This document shows positions 58,686 to 64,000 of a DNA stretch of 64,000 nucleotides, piece by piece. The stretch is taken from the NCBI RefSeq assembly GCF_030160655.1, contig NZ_BSOT01000012.1:1-64000 (forward strand), read 5' to 3'. The notes under the pieces were generated by a model. The model was not told where the DNA came from. It saw only the letters and a program-made list of their open reading frames with translations, and searched no databases. The stretch is from Agaribacter marinus. Lineage in GTDB: Bacteria > Pseudomonadota > Gammaproteobacteria > Enterobacterales > Alteromonadaceae. Within the stretch, counting starts at the first letter, position 1. Each line of letters opens with the position of its first letter. The position numbers were made by a program, and so were the translations under genes.

Positions 58686-60026
58686 ATGAATATGAATTTG
58701 AATTCAAACACATTTTCAACATTGTATATTGAAAATTCGCCTAAGATCCTTGCGACGTTAATAAGACTAGTCGGGACAGCAAATACAGCGTTGGCAGAAG
58801 ATTTAACGCAAGATACTTTTCAAAGAGCAATGACACATTGGCAAGCTTCAGGTTTACCTAGCAAACCTGAAGCTTGGTTAATGTTAACTGCAAAAAGAGC
58901 CGCTATTGACTATTTGCGACAATCAAACACTCGACAACGAATTACCGAATATTCGCTAGCGCCTAATTTACAAAGTGAGTGGAGCAGAGTCTATGCAGTG
59001 GAACAAGTGTTTTCAGAGGAAGCTATTGAAGATGACCAGCTACGGTTGTTATTTTGGGTAAGTAGTACAGATTTACCTGACAATATCCGCTTGCCTTTAG
59101 TACTGAAATCGTTGGGGGGGATGTCGGTTGAAGCCATTGCTAGGGCATTGCTCGTAAATCCCGAAACAATTAAAAAGCGCCTTTCTCGGAGCAAAACACT
59201 CTTGTCGACTGCGGCATATGAAATTCCAGCGAACAACGCACTTCATGCAGCTATATCTAAGGTGCATCAATGTTTGTACTTAATGTTTAATGAAGGACTA
59301 AGTGCACATCATCCAAATCATCAGAATCGGCGAGACATTTGTTTGAGTGCTATGCGTTTTTTACAATTAACACTTACGTCATCGACGTATTTTGGCGCGT
59401 CTTATCATTGCGATTTACCAAAAGAGGACGTAGCAAAGAGAAAAACACCGTCTCTTTTTAATGCTGACACTTATGCGTTATTGGCGTTAATGCATTTGCA
59501 TTTAGCAAGATTGCCCGCGCGCTTTGATGAAAATGGCTTAGCAATTGAGCTTAACCTACAGGATCGCCATTTATGGGACATTCGAGAAGTTAAGCATGGG
59601 GCTTTTTGCTTGGGGCGTGCATTGAATATGAATAGAGATAAGGCAAGTGAATACTTATTAGAAGCGCTAATTTCGTTTGAACATTCAAGAGCATCAAGCT
59701 TTGAAAAAACCGATTGGTCTGTTATCGAGCAGCACTATGCGTTGTTGTCTGAGATAAACCCGTCGCCACTCGTTCGGCTTAATCATGTGATTTCAGTTGG
59801 GCATACAAAAAAGTATACACAAGCGTTTACCCTATTAGAGGCCATCGACAATAAAAAGAATACGCATATTACGCAGAGGATACTCGCAACAAAAGCGTAT
59901 TTGTATATGCTAACCGGCAAGGTAATTCTGGCAAACAAATTTGCAGCGCTGGCTAAAAAAGAAGGCCTAGCGGATAGGGACTACGCTTGCCTTATCCGCC
60001 AGATTAACGCAGCGCAACCTGCGTAA
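58686..60026 (+). CDS. ECF-type sigma factor, ECF42-like, with C-terminal TPR/DUF6596 extension
   Basis: The ~446-residue protein has sigma2 (residues ~15-80: TALAEDLTQDTFQRAMTHWQ, LMLTAKRAAIDYLRQ) and sigma4 (~110-165: MSVEAIARALLVNPETIKKR). A ~280-residue helical extension follows, with LYLMFNEGLSAHH at its start and repeat-like helices after. This is the layout of the ECF42 group, whose C-terminal TPR-like extension is needed for activity and which lacks an anti-sigma factor. The start is uncertain: a GTG nine codons earlier or the ATG at 58692 are alternatives, and none has a clear ribosome-binding site. It converges on a YCII/DGPF gene, the usual partner. Confidence 0.85.
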   Translation: MNMNLNSNTFSTLYIENSPKILATLIRLVGTANTALAEDLTQDTFQRAMTHWQASGLPSKPEAWLMLTAKRAAIDYLRQSNTRQRITEYSLAPNLQSEWSRVYAVEQVFSEEAIEDDQLRLLFWVSSTDLPDNIRLPLVLKSLGGMSVEAIARALLVNPETIKKRLSRSKTLLSTAAYEIPANNALHAAISKVHQCLYLMFNEGLSAHHPNHQNRRDICLSAMRFLQLTLTSSTYFGASYHCDLPKEDVAKRKTPSLFNADTYALLALMHLHLARLPARFDENGLAIELNLQDRHLWDIREVKHGAFCLGRALNMNRDKASEYLLEALISFEHSRASSFEKTDWSVIEQHYALLSEINPSPLVRLNHVISVGHTKKYTQAFTLLEAIDNKKNTHITQRILATKAYLYMLTGKVILANKFAALAKKEGLADRDYACLIRQINAAQPA

Positions 60027-60043
60027 TGTCACAGAATACGGGG

Positions 60044-60394
60044 TTATTCCATATTCATTATTTCGCGCACTTCAACGCTGCAGTCTGGACTAAATAATAC
60101 TGGGCATGACATGGCAAGCTCTGTTGCTTCGTCTATCGAACTTGCTTTTATAATTGAATATCCGCTGACCAGTTCTTTGTATTCGGCTGCCGCAATATCT
60201 GTTACTGCTCTTTTACCATCAATACGTTTACCTGAATAATGCAGCGGATTACCGCCAGAAACAAGCTTCCCTTTTTCGCTAAGTGCGGCCATCCATTTGT
60301 CCCATTCTCCCATTATTGCTTGCATCTCTTCAGGGGAAGTGTTCAAGTGCCATTCAGGGTCTCCACCTTGATAAATTAACATGTAATCTTGCAT
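60044..60394 (-). CDS. YCII/DGPF-family protein, partner of the ECF42-type sigma factor
   Basis: The 116-residue protein matches the YCII-related fold: MLIYQGGDPEWH, MGEWDKWMAALSEKGKLVSG and ELVSGYSIIKASSIDEATEL. The segment that is DGPF in most members here reads RIDGKRAVTD. Such proteins are encoded beside ECF42 sigma factors and are thought to be their targets. Usually the two genes run in the same direction; here they converge with 17 bp between their stop codons, so the DGPF gene must have its own promoter. Confidence 0.87.
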   Translation of the reverse strand: MQDYMLIYQGGDPEWHLNTSPEEMQAIMGEWDKWMAALSEKGKLVSGGNPLHYSGKRIDGKRAVTDIAAAEYKELVSGYSIIKASSIDEATELAMSCPVLFSPDCSVEVREIMNME

Positions 60395-60609
60395 CTTATT
60401 TTTTCCTTGTTTTAATGTTATTCGTTTAGCCCTGCGATGAAATTAGATTGCTTTATTCATTTTCGGACAGTATTTCACATCACTCGATGTAATAGGATAA
60501 CGAGTGAGTGTTTCAAAAAGGGACAAAAAATGAAAAATAAATTAAAAGTTTCGAAATTTTATATTGAACATGCTTGTCTTCTTATTATTCGGACGTAAGC
60601 ACTCGCAGT

Positions 60610-61341
60610 ATGGAAACAACCTTAAATAATACGATGTATCGGGCGACAGAGCTGGTTTTACTCTTTGTTGCTTTGCCACTTATATTGGCTTTTAATCCAA
60701 TAATCCCTCTTAGTTTATTACTGGCGTTAGCCGCGCTTATATACGTTTTAGTGGTGAGCAAACATCTTTGGGGTGATGGGTCGTGGCGGGTATTTTTTCG
60801 CAAGAAAGTACTAACAACATTAAGACGCTTGTTCAAACGAGACTTAGCAGCGGTGGCGAATAACCGTGCCGAACAAGGGCGAATAAAAGAAAAACGCTTG
60901 CATGCATTATTGCGTATTGCCGCAATGATTGGCGTTTTTATGCTCAGTACGAGTATTTTTGTTTACCTAACAATGCCAAATGAGTTTTTTCATGTCATGC
61001 TCAATAACACATTGCTGTGGCTGGCAATTTCTATTTTTTACAGTGTATTTTCGGTACTTCCGCAGGAGTTTTTGTATCGTAGTTTTTTCTTTAAGCGGTA
61101 CCAATGCTTAATACCCAACAAAATGGCGTTTATATTAGTAAACGCTATTATCTTTTGTCTGGCGCATGTAATGTTCTTTAATCAGCTTGTGTTGATACTT
61201 ACGTTTTGTGGCGGGCTTATTTTTGCCTATACTTATCAACAAACGCGGTCGTTCTGGATTGTGTCTGTGGAGCACATTTTGTATGGCGTTTGGCTATATA
61301 CATTAGGAATGGGCGCTATGTTGGCGTTTCCTTCGGGCTAA
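60610..61341 (+). CDS. CPBP-family intramembrane protease
   Basis: From the ATG giving METTLNNTMYR the protein has ~243 residues and about seven hydrophobic segments. The CPBP (Abi) motifs are present in the C-terminal half: PQEFLYRSFFF (first motif EExxxR, here QE), FCLAHVMFF and SVEHILYG with the third-motif His. The first Glu of motif 1 is replaced by Gln, as in a subgroup of these proteins, so activity is likely but unproven. An inverted repeat TCACTCG-N14-CGAGTGA lies ~105 bp upstream. Its role is unknown. Confidence 0.82.
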   Translation: METTLNNTMYRATELVLLFVALPLILAFNPIIPLSLLLALAALIYVLVVSKHLWGDGSWRVFFRKKVLTTLRRLFKRDLAAVANNRAEQGRIKEKRLHALLRIAAMIGVFMLSTSIFVYLTMPNEFFHVMLNNTLLWLAISIFYSVFSVLPQEFLYRSFFFKRYQCLIPNKMAFILVNAIIFCLAHVMFFNQLVLILTFCGGLIFAYTYQQTRSFWIVSVEHILYGVWLYTLGMGAMLAFPSG

Positions 61342-61432
61342 ATGTTTGCAGTTAAAAAATTAAGCCGTAGCCTTTATATCCGAGTCACGTTACCATTTAG
61401 CTAAACCATAAATAGAACATATTTGATTTTTT

Positions 61433-63151
61433 GTGCAAATAGTTAAACGACAAGCGCTTATTTCGACACCCCTTGATGCTTCACTACCCAATATTTTAGA
61501 TAGGGTATTGCGCCATCGTGGTATTCAGTCTATCGACGAGATTGATATGCAGACAAAATCTCTTTTGCATTATAAGTTGTTGAAAGACATTGATATTGCC
61601 TCTAGCCTTATGGTTGAGGCAATTAAACAGCAGTCACTGATTACAATTGTGGGAGACTTTGATGCCGATGGCGCGACAAGTACTGCACTTTGTATGTTGT
61701 GTTTAAGAGATTTTGGTCATCATAAAACTACGTATATTGTGCCGAATCGTTTTGACTATGGTTATGGCTTGTCTCCTCCCGTAGTGGATATTGCGCATGA
61801 GATGAAAACTGATTTACTCGTGACCGTTGACAATGGCATATCGAGTATTGAGGGGGTTAAATATGCTAAATCGCTTGGTATTAAAGTCATTGTTACAGAC
61901 CATCACTTAGCACCAGAAAACTTACCCATAGCTGACGCCATTGTTAATCCAAATCAACCTGGGTGTGAATTCCCTTCTAAAAATTTAGCCGGTGTTGGTG
62001 TCGCCTTCTATTTAATGTTGTCGGTCCGAGCAAAGCTAATACAATCTGGCTATTTTGAAGAAAAATCGATGCCGCCGCCAAATATCGCTAGTTACTTAGA
62101 TATTGTTGCACTAGGAACGGTTGCCGATGTAGTGCCGCTTGATAAAAACAATCGAATTTTAGTACATCAAGGTCTACAACGGATTCGGTCTGGACGCACG
62201 CGCCATGGCATTCAAGCACTGCTAGATGTTGCGGGAAGAAATGCAACTCGCTTGGCTTCTGCAGACTTGGGTTTTGCCTTAGGCCCTCGATTAAACGCAG
62301 CTGGGCGCTTAGAAGATATGTCGGTGGGGATTGAGTGTTTGCTTACTGAAGATCAGTTTAAAGCACGAAAGCTGGCCAGTGAATTAGATGGTCTAAACCG
62401 CTCGCGTCAAGAAATACAGCAAGACATGCAAATTGAAGCTGAAAAAGCGTTGTCTTCGCTAGCGTTGTCTGGTCAAACATTACCAGCAGGTTTGTGTGTG
62501 TATGATGAGAGTTTTCATGCTGGCGTTGTTGGTATTGTCGCGGGTAAACTTAAAGAACAGTACTATCGACCAACCATCGTGTTTGCGAAAGAGAACGAAA
62601 CTACCTTAAAGGGCTCTGCGCGCAGCATTGCGGGCGTGCATATAAGAGATGTATTGGAGTCTATTCATTCTCGCAACCCGTCGTTAATTACTAAGTTTGG
62701 TGGCCATGCCATGGCGGCAGGTTTGTCATTACCAATTGACGCCTACGCTGAATTTTCGTCTATGTTTGCAGAATCAGTACATGACGCAATGAAAGGCTTA
62801 CCCGAGCATCAACAAATGTTGTCCGATGGTGAGCTTTCGGCCATTGAAATGAGTTTAGACAATGCGCAAATACTCAAATGCCATCTGCCATGGGGGCAAG
62901 GCTTCGAAGCGCCGGTGTTCGATGGCGTTTTTAATGTAGTACAGCAGCGTCTTGTTGGTCAAAAACACTTAAAACTCGTGTTGTCAAAAGATAGGCAAGT
63001 ATTTGATGGTATTGCATTTAATGTGGATGTAGAGCAGTGGCCCAATGAATCGGCAAGTCGCGTGCACATTGCTTATCAACTTGATTTGAACGAGTTTAAA
63101 AATAGAGTGAATGTGCAATTATTAATTAATGATTTGGTTGTCGCATCATAG
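61433..63151 (+). CDS. recJ: Single-stranded-DNA-specific exonuclease RecJ
   Basis: The 572-residue 5'-3' exonuclease carries the DHH motifs in order: IVGDFDADGATSTAL (I), VTVDNGISS (II), VTDHHLAPE (III) and GTVADVVPLD (IV). The DHHA1 segment follows (YDESFHAGVVGIVAGKLKE, FGGHAMAAGLSL). It acts in RecFOR recombination and mismatch repair. The start is a GTG with no strong ribosome-binding site. It is followed 41 bp later by recO. Confidence 0.95.
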   Translation: MQIVKRQALISTPLDASLPNILDRVLRHRGIQSIDEIDMQTKSLLHYKLLKDIDIASSLMVEAIKQQSLITIVGDFDADGATSTALCMLCLRDFGHHKTTYIVPNRFDYGYGLSPPVVDIAHEMKTDLLVTVDNGISSIEGVKYAKSLGIKVIVTDHHLAPENLPIADAIVNPNQPGCEFPSKNLAGVGVAFYLMLSVRAKLIQSGYFEEKSMPPPNIASYLDIVALGTVADVVPLDKNNRILVHQGLQRIRSGRTRHGIQALLDVAGRNATRLASADLGFALGPRLNAAGRLEDMSVGIECLLTEDQFKARKLASELDGLNRSRQEIQQDMQIEAEKALSSLALSGQTLPAGLCVYDESFHAGVVGIVAGKLKEQYYRPTIVFAKENETTLKGSARSIAGVHIRDVLESIHSRNPSLITKFGGHAMAAGLSLPIDAYAEFSSMFAESVHDAMKGLPEHQQMLSDGELSAIEMSLDNAQILKCHLPWGQGFEAPVFDGVFNVVQQRLVGQKHLKLVLSKDRQVFDGIAFNVDVEQWPNESASRVHIAYQLDLNEFKNRVNVQLLINDLVVAS

Positions 63152-63192
63152 GTAACGCATGGGCACATGAATAATATGAGACGTCGGTGTAT

Positions 63193-63903
63193 ATGCAAAA
63201 ACTAGTGGCAAGTGGTTATGTTATTCATCGTCGCCCATACAGGGAAACCAGCTTGTTGGTCGATTTTTTTACACGGGAATATGGCAAGATTACCGTCGTG
63301 GCTAAGGGTGCAAGAGGCAATACCAAGTCAGACCGAAAGAGCCTATTGCAAGCCTTACAATACCTCGAATTTGAATGCGCAGGTCGCACAAACCTTAAAA
63401 ATTTGGGAAGAGTTGAGCAGAAGTCAAACGCCTTAAATCCGCAAGGCAAAGCACTTTATTGTGTCTTTTATATCAATGAAATTTTACAGCGCGCTTTACC
63501 TGAGGGTGAAGCAATAGCGCCGCTATTTGAGAAGTATCAAGCGAGTTTACAGTCTTTGTCTGATATGACGGAGACCACAAATCAGGCTGTTGAGCCAATT
63601 CTTAGAGAGTTTGAGTTTTCGTTGTTAGCAGCATTGGGATATTTGCCCGACTTTGGCTATGATTGTTCAGATGGCGCTGAAATAGACGCATCTGCATTTT
63701 ATCACTATGAAGTAGAGTCGGGCTTTATGTTATGCGATGCGAAAAGAAAGTTAGCCATAAGTGGGAAATTATTGCTTGATTTAGCAAATGGACGACTGTC
63801 AAAAGATGCATTAAACGCCGCCAAATTCATTGTCAGAAAAACGCTACCATTAGTAATAGGTGACAAAGCACTCAAAAGCAGAGAATTGTTTAAGACGCTG
63901 TAA
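63193..63903 (+). CDS. recO: DNA repair protein RecO
   Basis: The start ATG gives MQKLVASGYVIHRRPYRETS, the standard RecO N-terminus; a GTG two codons upstream is less likely. The OB-fold domain (FFTREYGKITVVAKGARG) is followed by the helical domain (REFEFSLLAALGYLPDFGYD) and ends at residue 236. RecO loads RecA onto SSB-covered single-stranded DNA with RecR and RecF. In most gammaproteobacteria recO lies in rnc-era-recO; here it follows recJ, which joins two members of the same pathway in one likely transcript. Confidence 0.95.
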   Translation: MQKLVASGYVIHRRPYRETSLLVDFFTREYGKITVVAKGARGNTKSDRKSLLQALQYLEFECAGRTNLKNLGRVEQKSNALNPQGKALYCVFYINEILQRALPEGEAIAPLFEKYQASLQSLSDMTETTNQAVEPILREFEFSLLAALGYLPDFGYDCSDGAEIDASAFYHYEVESGFMLCDAKRKLAISGKLLLDLANGRLSKDALNAAKFIVRKTLPLVIGDKALKSRELFKTL

Positions 63904-64000
63904 CTTTGTTTACTGATCTCAATCACATATTTGGTGATTCTTGTCGCAATTCCTACCGCAATTTTATCTGGCTTCTGCTAGACTTTACGCCATAAAAACG

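Noticed and set aside
60395-60573. ECF42-type promoter before the YCII gene
   Set aside because: A TGTCC occurs, but the TGTCGA -35 and matching -10 described for ECF42 targets are absent.

Overview
The window comes from a marine gammaproteobacterium of the order Alteromonadales, probably Alteromonadaceae (Glaciecola/Paraglaciecola/Alteromonas-like). This rests on the core gene order lptD-surA-pdxA-rsmA-apaG-apaH with a divergent djlA-xerD-dsbC, on glnK-amtB, lysC and recJ, and on marine-type accessory genes: a proteobacterial dedicated sortase system, TonB receptors and a PqqL-like M16 peptidase. Base composition looks moderate to AT-rich. I saw no rRNA, tRNA, CRISPR array or intact transposase. 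|| Layout. 1-11970: a loose series of single genes (SGNH hydrolase, hexapeptide acetyltransferase, DUF1569 Tat protein, orphan sugar-type binding protein, FG-GAP/UnbV lipoprotein, small hydrolase, VOC protein, orphan 3-TM holin-like protein, DUF1428, DUF2797, M16 peptidase). 12000-14950: a small accessory patch with a PD-(D/E)XK nuclease-like protein, a HigB2/HigA2-type toxin-antitoxin pair with a palindromic operator inside its promoter, a 59-codon ORF and a membrane-anchored HELTH metallopeptidase. 15000-28030: glnK-amtB, a membrane protein/winged-helix pair, a GGDEF-EAL protein with a degenerate GGDEF motif, an AEC transporter, a PQQ-type sugar dehydrogenase, an SRPBCC protein, a CadC-like membrane regulator with a TolB-type propeller, DUF192 and lysC. 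28150-39650: an MCP followed by the conserved envelope/housekeeping cluster. || 39650-61350: about 21.7 kb of accessory genes lies between dsbC and recJ, which are neighbours in many gammaproteobacteria. It holds (i) the sortase system: sortase, VIT/VWA target and OmpA-like PdsO on one strand, with the PdsR/PdsS two-component pair divergent; (ii) a TonB receptor plus two-domain beta-propeller phytase operon with an excellent Pho box 10 bp from its -10; (iii) a Tat-exported beta-helix protein, an anchor-type secreted protein with a PEP-CTERM-like tail and a lipoprotein GH2 beta-galactosidase; (iv) an ECF42-type sigma factor facing a YCII/DGPF protein; (v) a CPBP membrane protease. The window closes with recJ followed by recO, an unusual pairing. 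|| The most notable points are the sortase target whose expected LPxT sorting motif reads LVKTA, the PhoB-type promoter of the phytase operon, the nuclease/toxin-antitoxin patch, and the Tat-exported tailspike-like protein next to a gene remnant. All functional calls are from motif recognition by eye; no database search was run.
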